A stretch of 64,000 nucleotides of DNA from Anaeramoeba flamelloides (taxonomy: Eukaryota; Metamonada; Anaeramoebidae): the NCBI GenBank assembly GCA_027625915.1, contig JANTQA010000048.1, forward strand, positions 4,154,001 to 4,218,000, read 5' to 3'. Made by a program: the position numbers and the translations under genes. The notes under the pieces are model-generated. The model ran no database searches. It saw nothing but the letters and a program-made list of their open reading frames with translations, and was not told the origin of the DNA. This document shows, piece after piece, positions 44,401 through 53,481 of the stretch (the stretch's first letter is position 1; the number at the start of each line of letters is the position of its first letter).

Positions 44401-44627
44401 TCATTTTGATCTAAAATTATTATAGAGTCATCAGATGAAATATCCGAGGAAGTAAGATTTTGAAGAAGTGGAGAAGTATTCTCTTTTTTTTCATTTGGTT
44501 CAGGATCAGAACTTTTATTCGAAATTTTATCATACAAGATAATTTCTTCTTCACTATCACTCTCTTTTTCAGAACTTGACTCTGTTTCTAAAATTGGTTG
44601 AGAACTAAAAGTTTTATTGTTGCTCAT
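29966..44627 (-). CDS. VPS8: VPS8, CORVET tethering complex subunit (five exons, about 1638 aa)
   Basis: VPS8 is the Rab5-binding subunit of CORVET, which tethers endosomes before fusion. Exons at 44627-44181, 44067-43762, 41454-41278, 36828-36529 and 33652-29966 join in phase 0 at every junction. Residues 1-149 are acidic and low complexity, 150-430 form the WD-like propeller (HGFGVGTNQGYVCLF, LITGNAKGYVTLWD, VILVLFQPIPKIEF, IIIDDQKK). There follow the helical-repeat body with the family signature FQERIEKLISSNYWIDAINM, the YRVDQCLNLCKKHGITDAMM / ERTGDIEAAW stretch, and a C-terminal RING-H2 at about 1472-1512 (CSDC, CGHTFHEDC, CTIC). Length fits the family (human about 1428) plus low-complexity inserts: a KEKENE tract in exon 1, ENETN repeats, a Gly/Asp run and a 12-Arg run after the RING. 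Three introns are 2.3-4.4 kb and carry mobile elements. The identification is strong; the exon 1 start (ATG 44625-44627) is the first good ATG after a Phe-rich leader. Confidence 0.93.
30161..30196. repeat. (TTC)12 microsatellite coding for a 12-Arg run in VPS8
   Basis: Thirty-six bases of perfect TTC/GAA repeat read as twelve AGA Arg codons on the minus strand, about 50 residues after the RING finger and flanked by Asn runs. Confidence 0.95.
33653..36528 (-). other. VPS8 intron 4 (2876 bp) containing an antisense LINE
   Basis: Donor GTAAAG follows codons GGA GAA AAT; acceptor AATAG precedes TCA. Almost all its length is the LINE at 33812-36480. Without it the intron would be about 200 bp, close to the small introns seen elsewhere. 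Confidence 0.88.
33812..36480 (+). mobile_element. Non-LTR retrotransposon (LINE), 5'-truncated, decayed, with poly(A) tail
   Basis: In one main frame the element encodes the C-terminal part of an AP-type endonuclease (VILGDFN, NNIDHILIN, SDHKML; 33812-34195), then a linker, a reverse transcriptase (34862-35638: NYRPIS, QFGFRKKFDT, IIMIDIAKCFDSI, GIFQGDPLSPIIF, FADDLILI, KYLGIYLEK), thumb sequence (LTYGLEIY, in another frame near 35690) and a C-terminal CCHC finger (CPLC...H...C; 36190-36290). It ends in about 20 A at 36461-36480. The N-terminal half of the endonuclease is missing. Stops at about 34193, 34374, 34691 and 35636 and a frame change near 35590 show it is dead. A and T runs at both ends could hide the target-site duplication. 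It lies opposite to VPS8. Confidence 0.9.
36529..36828 (-). CDS. VPS8: VPS8 exon 4 (100 codons)
   Basis: After a TATAG acceptor the exon reads VILVLFQPIPKIEFIYKRPK, then LPYITWREPVEW, and ends IHWVGEN at a GTAAAG donor. This matches the propeller segment of animal VPS8 (ILVIGLKPSLKV, LLAWHF, WINSRTVVLLD). A longer open frame over the same bases is a shadow. Confidence 0.88.
38045..40090. mobile_element. Large inverted-repeat element (about 2.05 kb) in VPS8 intron 3
   Basis: Left arm 38045-38350 and right arm 39785-40090 are reverse complements with conserved blocks ATATTTGATATTTGAAAAAA / GTGTAGGGAATACTTTGA and CAATGAGGATACCTAAGAAT. The 1.4-kb interior has no transposase. A diverged third copy of the right arm and its outer flank lies in the same orientation at 55370-55640. 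Confidence 0.75.
38358..38474. repeat. TA / TG / TATG compound microsatellite
   Basis: About 115 bp of TA, TG and TATG tandem units just inside the left arm of the inverted-repeat element. Confidence 0.95.
40185..40950. repeat. Second inverted repeat pair in VPS8 intron 3
   Basis: About 75 bp at 40185-40262 recur in reverse complement at 40873-40950, sharing GAAAAAATTCGAATATTTTC followed by a TTCGAGT/TTGAGTA and ACGTTTTT stretch. It lies directly outside the 38-40 kb element and may be part of an older, larger palindrome. Confidence 0.6.
41278..41454 (-). CDS. VPS8: VPS8 exon 3 (59 codons)
   Basis: TATAG acceptor, then GRVFTIKFSKVLIWNSEKNE, ending LIAIITQDE at GTAAGA. It continues the propeller: VFVMDTK|GRVFTIKF parallels CNDSGGSVFELTF of human VPS8. 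It is too short to stand out as an open frame. Confidence 0.88.
41455..43761 (-). other. VPS8 intron 2 (2307 bp)
   Basis: Donor GTAAAT after AAA at 43762, acceptor TATAG before GGA at 41454. It contains a purine-rich GAA/AAAG run (about 42515-42595) and a diverged fragment of the 17.8-18.6 kb palindromic element (42830-42990). Confidence 0.85.
42830..42990. mobile_element. Diverged fragment of the CTGTCAAAT palindromic element
   Basis: Aligns with about 17895-18055 (ATTACC-GGCAA, AACTGTT-AATTG, GTATTG, AAATATTCT-AATC, CTTTG-TGAAT-AGAAAT in order). Only the inner part of one arm is recognisable. Confidence 0.55.
43762..44067 (-). CDS. VPS8: VPS8 exon 2 (102 codons)
   Basis: TATAG acceptor then SWSHGFGVGTNQGYVCLFNQ, the WD-like segment LITGNAKGYVTLWD and an end at VFVMDTK before GTAAAT. 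Animal VPS8 has the same order (IAVGTSHG, CGFAKGQITMWDL). Confidence 0.9.
44181..44627 (-). CDS. VPS8: VPS8 exon 1 (149 codons)
   Basis: Starts MSNNKTFSSQPILETESSSE, continues acidic with a KEKEKE/NENE tract coded by TTTTTC-type hexamers (44335-44406), and ends LIGKMTCFQ at a GTACTA donor. Intron 1 is only 113 bp (44068-44180). Confidence 0.82.
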
Positions 44628-47600
44628 AATGAAAGAAATTGATTCAAGATTCTTAAATAAGAAAAAATAAAAAGTATTATTGAAATATTTGAGAGAGAAT
44701 ATCAAAAAAGGTTTTATTGGGTTTTTCTGAATAATAAGCTAACTAATTGAAGGAAGATGTCTTGAGAACCACAAACTTATTTGAAGAATTTAATAGTGAT
44801 AGATTAATCCTAAATTTTTGTTGATGGATATTTGAAATTTAAGGACTATTCATACAATTGAATTATAAAATATTGTGTTTTTATCAGGGTTTGGTTGGTT
44901 ATCTCAAAAATATTTATTCAGCTAGATCTAAGAACGAATAAATTACATATTTTTACTAAATTTGTATATCTCTTAGTTTCTTTGATATCAGAAAAAGAAA
45001 AAGAAGGTTAGGAAAGAACAATTTTTTGAGAAAATTTCTTCCTAGGTGAAATTGAAAAGTTTGAGTCATTGTTGAGAAGTTTCCTATATTTATTTCTGAC
45101 TTGTGATATAAGCTAAGAGGTTTGAAAATCCATCATCTAAGAAGTCAAAATTGAGAAAAATTGTAAAATTTTTCAATTAATCTTTGTTCTTTTCTGGTTA
45201 GTTTAATATTTACAAAAGCCTGAAAAAATTTATGGTATTGAATAGAATTCCACCAAAATAACTATTTCATAAAAAAGAAAGATCATTTTATATCAACTTT
45301 TAATTTTTTTAGCAAAAAAAATTGACTATTTGTCATAAATTTATTTTTTCATTTAGATATTTCGATACAAAACTCGACAAAACCTTGACAACAAAACCCC
45401 CATCCCAATTTGTGTTGTAACATAAAAATTTATTTTGATAAAAAACTAACAAAAAAAGATTACCGATAAAATTAAATAAAAGGTTTTATGTAGTTTGTTA
45501 TGGGATTTTTGTTCAAAATTCAAATAGAATAAATACTATCCTTGAAAGGGTTCTCTGGGAGCTTCAATTTATTAAAAAAAAAAGAATCAAACTAAAAAAA
45601 AAAAAAAAAAAATTCTAATCCACAGCTACAATTTGTTTGTAGGTTTAATCTTATTTATGGAGACAATAGAATATTCAATTAAAACAAGGGTCAAAAATCA
45701 TTAGTAATGTAATCTTCAAAATTTAGAGTTTTTTGTTGAAGATTTTTGAAATGATCTTCATTTTTTATTATTGGAAATTGTGTTTATTTTTCTTTTTAAT
45801 TTTCAGGTTTGGTAATAAGTATGTTAGATTTAAAGTAGCTAAAAAATTATTTTTAAATTTTTCTTACAAAAATTTACATAAAAATTATATTTTGTTCTAA
45901 ATTTGGAATAAATCTATAATTCTTACTTCATAATTTAAATACGATTGGATCAAAATGTCTTGAGATAAATTTGTCAATTACAAACTTAGTTCTTAAATGG
46001 GATAAAATTAGAGAGTATTATCTTTTATGGATTCTATATTCTGACTTCTTTTAGGATTCCAAGTTTTCCAATATAGACTAATCCAAAAATACACAAAGAA
46101 ATACATTGGAAGATCAGAATTTTAATATATTTTATTTCTGTTATAAAATATAAAGAAAAAAATTGAATTATTATAAAGAATTTATTATGGTATTTTACCT
46201 TTTAGTATGTTTAAATACTTTTTTGAAGATTTTTGTTATTAAATAAATATAAAATAAATTTACCCCACTTTTTGGGAAATAACTTATATATTCAAATAAA
46301 TAGAATTAACAATATAAATTTGAACATTAATAAGTTTTGGTAATAATAAAAAAAGTTAATTTCTTGTAAAATAATTATCCCAATAATCTCTGAATATAGT
46401 TTTATCTATTTGAAGATAAATAATGATTATAATAATACTTTTTTTATTTCTAATATGTGAGATAAACTCTTTTTCAAATATTTTGGTTAACTGTATAATA
46501 TTATGGGGTATCTGACTGTGGTTTTTTCCTTGGTTCTTATAGAAATATTTTTTTCAATTTTTGGATCAGAATGATTTTTTCAATTTTTGTAATTTTTTGT
46601 TTTACTTTTATCAAATTTTGCTTTTTTTTATTTAAAGATTTATTTCACTTTTTTTTTTGCTTTTTCTTTTTTTTTCTAATTTTTTTTTTCGGCTTTTTTT
46701 GTTTTGTTGCACAAGATCATGTGGAAAAAAAACAAAAGATCTTCGATAATCCTATTAGAATTTTTAAAAATTTGACAATGGAATTACTTGAAAAATCAAT
46801 ATAATGATTCACAATCAATCTTGTTGTTAACCGATTTTTCAGTGAAAATTCATACAGAAAAAAAAATATTATACTCTTTCCAAAAATCTTGTTCACTTTT
46901 TTGATTTTTTGATTATATTGTTTTAATTTTTAATATATAAGATTTTCATTGATTTTGAATAATTTAAAATATAATTATGAATCAGATTTAACAATTATTT
47001 GTTCTTGGAAACTAATAAATAGATTTTTTTTTTCAAATTTATTATTTCAGGTGAGTCTCAGTCTTTGAAATGGGTTTTATCTTTGGGTAAATATCCAATA
47101 AAATTATCGAAGTGTATTATAAATTTAATACTCTAAAATGGATCTTAAAATAGATAATGAAATAATAATAATAACTGAGAATTATTTTGTTTAAAATATT
47201 AAATTTTAAATACCAATAAAATTATATAATTTGAAAAAAAATGGAATAATTTAAGTTAATTAAATAGAATAAATAATATAATAAAGTTAGTATTTTTCAG
47301 GGCTAGGCTAAAAAATGTTTATAAATAACATATCTACAAAGATTATTTAATTAGCTTATAATTTAGGTCATCTTCTTACCACTTGCTTACTCTTTCAATT
47401 TTGGCTATTTTCAAATTGTGAATTATTATTTTTTATCATTCAAAATAATTTTGTAGGATGATGGTGAATGTTTTTAATTATTAACATTAGATGAGCTATG
47501 ATATAACCCAAATTAGTAAATTTTGTGTAGATTAAGTACAGTAGCATATACTAATTTTCGAAAAAAGTGAAAATTAAAAGAGTCTTTTAATCATCGGGTT

Positions 47601-48931
47601 CAATCAATTCGAATTTTTTTAACCAACAATAATAATAAAAAATATCAGTTGAAAATCTCAAGATCAAATTGGTCAATTTGTTATAGTTTGGTAATTTAAA
47701 GATGAAAGTATAGAAATTTTTTGTAGTGAAAATTTTTCAAAATTATTAAAAATAATGGTATGATTTTTATATTTTTTGTTATTTATTTTCCAGAATAAAA
47801 TTGGAAATAGATTCTTTGTTTTTTGTTTGTTTTGCATTTTATTATAATTATTGATATTAACTAGACCATTTCAAATAATAACTTCAATAATTTTGTTTAT
47901 TTCTCAAAAATAAGCTGATTATAATTCTCTCTAGACGATATTAAAAAACCACTTATCCAGAATTATCATTAGTATATTTTTTACGAATTCACTAAAAAAC
48001 GCCAGATATTTTGCAACTTTAGAGTCTGAAGATTGATATTTCAAACATTAAATGTGTGGTAAAAAGCAGATTTTTTTCTGAAATTGTTAGGTTTTTTTAA
48101 AAAAATGCAAGGATCATTTCTAATTAATGGGATGAACAAATAGTCCGACATTCCTAATTGGTTTTTTAGAGACATTTAAGCCATGGTAGAACTAATATAT
48201 TTAATTCCAATAACAACATACTTTGAACTTAGATATCTCCTTGGTAGAGGCTAATCACTTAAATATTTATTAATATTGGATTTATTTAATCACCTAAATC
48301 TCAATTAGTTTTATTTACTGAAATTTTAATTAAAATATTAATAATCAAAAAAAAAAGAAACCAAAATAAAATATTTTTTTTCAAAATCAATGCTTTCCAA
48401 CATAAAACTAAAAATATGATTTCCCATTTTCAAGAATTAACTTAATTTTTAAAAAAAATATTAGGTTACTTTTTTTCATTTTATATTGGAAATATGTAAA
48501 TTTTAATTTCAAAAAAAAAAACTTGTCTGAATAAATTGATTAGAAAATGTTAACCCATCCATTTCATAAACTAAAAGACAAATTTTCAAAGAAAAAAATT
48601 TCAAATATCTCGACTAGATTTCATTTTATTTAAAAAAAATACTAGTTCCTAAAAGATAATAATTTTGTGAATAATTTGGAATTTTGAAAGAAAATAATGT
48701 AATAAATTTTACTTATTTTATTATTTATAATCGAATATATATATATATATTCTAATTTAATTTAAACAAAATGATAATATATATTTACCAATATAAACTA
48801 ATTATTGAATGAAAAATATATATTGTTGTATCCAACCATATATCGCAATTAATTGGTTATCTTTGGTTATAAATCCACTTTAAAAATAATAATAATAATA
48901 ATAAAGTAGGTGGTAATAAAGTTGTTGGCAA
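44628..48931. other. Gene-free region between VPS8 and the G-alpha gene
   Basis: Upstream flank of VPS8 and downstream flank of G-alpha. I see no gene; the Phe-rich 77-codon frame at 46571 is low complexity. It holds diverged repeats at 44880-45400 (like 6230-6720) and 46100-46320 (like 12090-12300). Confidence 0.55.
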
Positions 48932-49403
48932 TTATAATAACCCCAAGTCTTGTAAATCCGATTGGAAAATGGTATCTTTAACAGCTTTAAAAATTGAGGA
49001 AATATTTTCAGAATCTGTGGCGCAAGTAAAATAGGGATAAATAAGTCTATCTGTTTGTTGATTTAATTCTAAAAATTTTTCTTTAATATAATTACGAGCT
49101 GTTTCGTAATCACATCCACCATCATAATCTTCAAAGCAGACATTAAGATCAATGTGTTTAATTTTTTTTTCAAAAATATCAATTTTATTTAAAAATAAAA
49201 TAATTGAACTGTCTCGAAACCACCTTGAATTGCAAATTTCATCAAATAACATTAATGTTTCGGTCATTCTTTTTGTATCTGTTTCTTCGAATAAAGTTTG
49301 ATCATATTCTGAAATTGCACCAATAAAAAAAACAGCTGTAATGTCTGAAAAGCAATGTATCCATTTTTTTCTTTCGCTTCGTTGCCCGCCAACATCAGTC
49401 ATC
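48932..49403 (-). CDS. G-alpha exon 4 (C-terminal 156 residues)
   Basis: AAAAAG acceptor, then G completing Lys194 and MTDVGGQRSERKKW to LQDLGLL and TAA at 48934-48932. Contains switch II, NKID and TCAT boxes. Confidence 0.95.
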
Positions 49404-52400
49404 CTTTTTAAAATTATTAAATAGAGTAAAAGAATCGAGGAGGGGTAGAGATGAAATAATAATAAAAATAAAATAAGAATAGATTTTTGGATTGAAAAAT
49501 TGAATATTTTAAAAAGGTAAAATTCTTTCTATTTGTAAAAAAAAACTATTCTAATCCCTCGTGAATAATAAAGATATGTTTGAATCTTTTAAAAAATTTC
49601 AAAATATAAGTTTCGGAATTCAGAGAAATAAGAGGAGTTAAAAACACCAACCATAAAGAATAGAATAATAATAATAATTCATTTTTTTAAAATTAGAATT
49701 TCACAGTAAAATCATTTTAAAAATGTGTGGAAAAAAATATTATCAAAAGTGCTATCAATTAAAAAATAAATTGAACATAATTTTCATTCAGCTTTCCCAA
49801 AAATTAATTTTTCAAAGATCAAGTCAAAATTAAGCTCTGTGATTCACAAATCAGTTTTTTTAAGATTTCCCTTTGAGTATACGGGATTTGATGATTTATT
49901 GTATTCTTGGGTGGATTATTTTTTTTGGGAAGCTCAGCTGAATGAAAAGTTTGTTCCTTTTATTTCCCAATAAATAGTATATCTAAAACAGTTAACAACT
50001 GCCAATATGCCTATGCATGGTTCTTTATGAAAAAGTACTTAATTCACACTTTTTTAAAACATCTTTACTACCATTTTCTGGTTAACAAATAAAAAAAAAA
50101 TTTGTTCAATTCACCAAAATAGTCTTTTCCTCAGAAGCCTGTTGAAAAAATAAAAAGGGTCTTTGCAAATTGCTGTTGCGGAAAAAAAGTGTGACACTTT
50201 ATTTTTTCAAAAATTAAAAAATTTAATTTCCAATATTAGTAAAACTGATCAATATCATTAGATTTTTTTGAAGATAATAAGAATTCAAATGGTATCAAAA
50301 CCTTTTAAGAAGTATAAGTATCTAACGGATTTTTTTGTGATTTCAATTTCATCAAGATATTCCAAAGAGGAATGTCTTAAAAATCAAATTCTTACAGTCA
50401 GTTCCACTTTTAAGACACAAACTTTCAACGATATTTAAGGAACGAAAAAATCTCAAATTAAAGCACAAAATTGGGAATTCTTTTAAGACACAAATTATTT
50501 TACTAGAATTTGAATTTTGTGCCTTAATTTGAGATTTTTTGTGTGCCTTAAATTCCGTTCAAAGTTTGTGTCTTAAAAGTGAAACTGACTGTATTATAAA
50601 ACTAAATCTTCACAGAAATGAAGAATTATCACTATTTTTTATCTTTGCAATTTTATCTTGTTATTTTAAAAATAAGTTTTAATAGGTTTGGTACTTTGAA
50701 TTTTATATCGGTTCCTTTTGAACTTTAATTCTTAATCTTGATCTTCAATGCTATTTTTAAAAAAGTAAAGTTTCCGATTTCAGTTAGATTTACAATGAAA
50801 AATCTAAAAATCAGAAATTGGTCATTTTCACAATAGCTTTATCTTTAAAAGAATCCAATTTTTCACAAAGTACACACAAAATTATTCAGATTAAATATTA
50901 AGGGTTATCTCTGAAAGTCGTAATTTGTCACATGTGAATGGTCCAAAAAATGTTCTTTTGACTTATTTTTACCACTTTTTACCATCAAAAATATAAATTG
51001 ATTTTTAAGACATTCTCTTTGAAGGATCTTGATGAAATTGAAATCACAGTAAAATAAGTTAGATACTTATACTTTTTAAAATGTTTTGATATCATTTGAA
51101 TTCTTATTATCTTCAAAAAAATCTAATGATATTGATCAGTTTTACGAATATTGGAAATTAAATTTTTTAATTTTTGACAAAATAAAGTGTCCCACTTTTT
51201 TTGCGATACAATTAATTAAAAACGAAAATTTGTCTAATTTTATTTGTTCTAAAATAAAACGAAAAAATTTTCATTCGTATTTCCAAAAATTGTTTCAGAA
51301 ATCAAACTTGAATTTAAATTATTTAATTCTGTAAATCAGTTCTATTCTTATTTTCCCTTTTCGAATTGCTGTTTTATTGAATTATTGTTATTTTTTTGTT
51401 TATTCTAAAATTTTTTGGGAAAGCTCAGCTGAATGAAAATTTTGATACTTTTATTATATTATTAACAGTATTAATTTGACTCTTCCTTCTTGAACTTTGC
51501 AATATTAAATATTTTTAAATTACAAGATAACAGTTTTGGAAATTTCAACGATCGCCATTCCAAAAAATTAAATCAGGACTATTTTGAGATTTCAAAAAAG
51601 AAAAGAAAAGAATTGACGTCTCCGCCTTCATAAGCCTAAGAAGTTTTCCAATCGAATTGCGTTTTCTTAAAGTAAAAGTATTGGCAAAAATGGGATGAAA
51701 AAAAGGAAGGTATTTTTCAAAAAGTATCAACGATAAAAATTTTATCGTCAAGCCCGAAAAATTGGTATGTTGAAGTTTGTCATCTATTTTCACGATATTT
51801 TCAATACCTTTTTGGTTACGCTTTTTTTAAAGCACACATACAAATTATTTTCAATTTGACAATCTTCAACAAAAGCTGTGACTCGAAATCTTTTCTCAAA
51901 ACTGTTTCAATTTTCAGATTAAAGTATTGTGAAGATAATTTTTTTTTTTAAATGGAAAAAGACTTGCAGATCAAACAATACATTTTATTTTTTAAGAAAG
52001 GTTAGCTTTTCAAAATCGAGAAAAGAAATGCTGGGTTTCAGTGTGAGTTCCGTAATCCACAGTTTTTGGTGAATTTTTGTCAGAAATAAACCTGATTTGA
52101 AAAACAATAAAAATTTTTTTGATTAAAAAATGCAACAATTTCAACAGCCGTTTGGACACCAACAACACCTCTTTTGAAAAGTCTAGATTTTTGAAAATTC
52201 AACCAAATTGAAAACACAATTCCTAATTTTTTTAATTACAAAAGTAAATAACAGTTTTCCATTTCCCAAAAAGAAAATTTAATTAACTCTTTTTTTTTCA
52301 TTTCAGATTTGTGATTGTTACAAACAATTATTAAGATCAATTGTAAAACAAAAGAATCAAAATTTTCATTCAGCTGAGCTTTCCAAAAAAATTTTAGAAG

Positions 52401-53481
52401 AAACTCCCAAGAATAAAAACAAATCATCAAAAATCTTAATTCAAAAAGGGAAAATTAATATTTTAAACTGATTTACAGAATTAAAAAAGTTGAAATTTTG
52501 CTGGATTTTATTAAAACTCTTTTTCAGTAAAGTTCAACTCAATGAAAATTTTGTTCCATTTATTTTGCAACAAATAGTATTTTTTTTTCGGAATTCTAAA
52601 AGTAACTCAAGATTTTAGATTTAGAGCAAAACGCTTAATTGTGAGAAGACAAAAGAGAAGAAACTTACTTAAAATGGATGTCTTCGTAATCAAATTCAGT
52701 TTCTGAAATACCAGTTGTTCTGACTCTAACATTGAGTATGTCGTCGATTGTAGGTATATAATTTGGTTGTGAGATTGTTTCAATTTGCGATAAAAAGCTA
52801 TTAAAAAAAATAAGGAAAAAATAAGGAAAAAAAAAATCAAGAAAAATTTTCAGTATTTCATATTGGAACAAATGTTGTTGTTGTTGTTGTTGGAAAAAAG
52901 ATTTTACTATTCGGCAGAGTCGATCAGTTGAAACTGGTTTGAAACTTGAAAAGTCTGGCGGATTGATTGGTCTTCCCAAATCGACTTTATGGATTGCGCA
53001 ATTTCTTGGGTAAGCTCTTGCGAATACTTTATGTCATTGATTTTTTCAGAAAGCTCGATATTTCTTTCGTTTGTGAATTCAAAATTCAACGTCTTCATGC
53101 CTTTAATGAGCACTTGTATAGACTCGATCGCATTTGAGTGGATATGCTGTTTGAAATCTTTTTTTTCACTTTCATCAAAGCCATTCAAATGCAAAAGTTT
53201 CATTTGCTTAAAGATCGTCGATTTCCCAGACTCGCCAGCACCTATATTGTGTTTTTCGTTTTGAAGATCAAACCAATTGTTTTTATCGGTCAGTTTGTGT
53301 GTAAATTATGGAATGTGAGGAATTGTGTGCTTGCAAAGCAAGCCTTGGGTGGATTTTACTTACCTAAAAGAAGCAAATTTACGTGATCATCACTCTCTTT
53401 TTGTACCAGTTCGAGTTTTTTATCAATTCTTCGGCTTTGGATATCTTCTTCGGACTTTGGTTTCTGTAAACAACTCCCCAT
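48932..53481 (-). CDS. Heterotrimeric G-protein alpha subunit (four exons, 350 aa)
   Basis: A GTP switch that couples seven-helix receptors to effectors at the plasma membrane. Exons 53481-53364, 53241-52908, 52797-52669 and 49403-48932 join to exactly 350 codons, the usual length. All GTPase boxes are present: P-loop GAGESGKST (40-48), switch I RVRTTGI with catalytic Arg175, DVGGQ with catalytic Gln201 and RSERKKWIHCF, NKID (266-269) and TCAT (320-323). The N-terminus MGSC offers Gly2 for myristoylation and Cys4 for palmitoylation. The tail reads DLGLL, so the Cys at -4 that pertussis toxin modifies is Leu. Introns 1 and 2 are 122 and 110 bp; intron 3 is 3265 bp. The first intron splits the P-loop Gly codon. 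It should be an active GTPase; the receptor and effector are unknown. Confidence 0.95.
50172..51210. mobile_element. Palindromic Tc1-like non-autonomous element in G-alpha intron 3
   Basis: Left arm 50172-50394 and right arm 50990-51210 are reverse complements at high identity over about 215 bp (GGAAAAAAAGTG, ACTGATCAATATCATTAGAT, ATAATAAGAATTCAAATG blocks). The outer ends (TGTTGCGGAAAAAAAGTG) resemble those of the 17.29-17.72 kb element. No transposase is inside. The MITE at 50395 sits exactly at the inner edge of the left arm. Confidence 0.8.
50395..50591. mobile_element. CAGTCAG MITE, 197 bp, in G-alpha intron 3
   Basis: CAGTCAG/CTGACTG ends with TA on both sides; the interior is more diverged than in the 24-29 kb copies (AAATTCCGTTCAAAG, AAGGAACG). 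It sits inside the larger palindromic element. Confidence 0.92.
52669..52797 (-). CDS. G-alpha exon 3 (129 bp)
   Basis: AATAG acceptor, FLSQIETISQPNYIPTIDDI through RVRTTGI to EDIHFK; donor GTAAGT. It carries switch I and the catalytic Arg. Confidence 0.94.
52908..53241 (-). CDS. G-alpha exon 2 (334 bp)
   Basis: TATAG acceptor, then GAGESGKSTIFKQMKLLHL to FQLIDSAEY; donor GTAAAA. Carries the P-loop and the helical domain. Confidence 0.94.
53364..53481 (-). CDS. G-alpha exon 1 (118 bp)
   Basis: ATG at 53481-53479: MGSCLQKPKSEEDIQSRRID to VNLLLLG, donor GTAAGT. Gly2 and Cys4 are lipidation sites typical of the family. Confidence 0.93.

Larger units (their letters stand above)
49785..52580. 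repeat. Clustered GGAAAGCTCAGCTGAATGAAAATTTT-type repeats (five of eight copies)
   Basis: The motif AGCTCAGCTGAATGAAAA and variants occurs at about 49785 (-), 49932 (+), 51419 (+), 52360 (-) and 52525 (+); three more lie at 54865 (-), 55020 (+) and 55096 (+). Several copies extend into TTTTGTTCCATTTATTTTGC(AA)CAAATA. The 51.36-51.47 and 52.33-52.44 kb copies form an inverted pair, as do 52.49-52.58 and 54.84-54.93 kb. They look like termini of one inverted-repeat family. Confidence 0.65.
49404..52668 (-). other. G-alpha intron 3 (3265 bp) filled with transposon-like repeats
   Basis: Donor GTAAGT at 52668-52663, acceptor AAAAAG at 49409-49404. It contains a palindromic Tc1-like element (50172-51210) with a CAGTCAG MITE inside it, and several copies of a GCTCAGCTGAATGAAAA motif in both orientations. 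No other gene was recognised. Confidence 0.92.

Noticed and set aside
46571-46804. Phe-rich 77-codon frame as a membrane protein
   Set aside because: T-run translation with no recognisable domain, start context or neighbour support.
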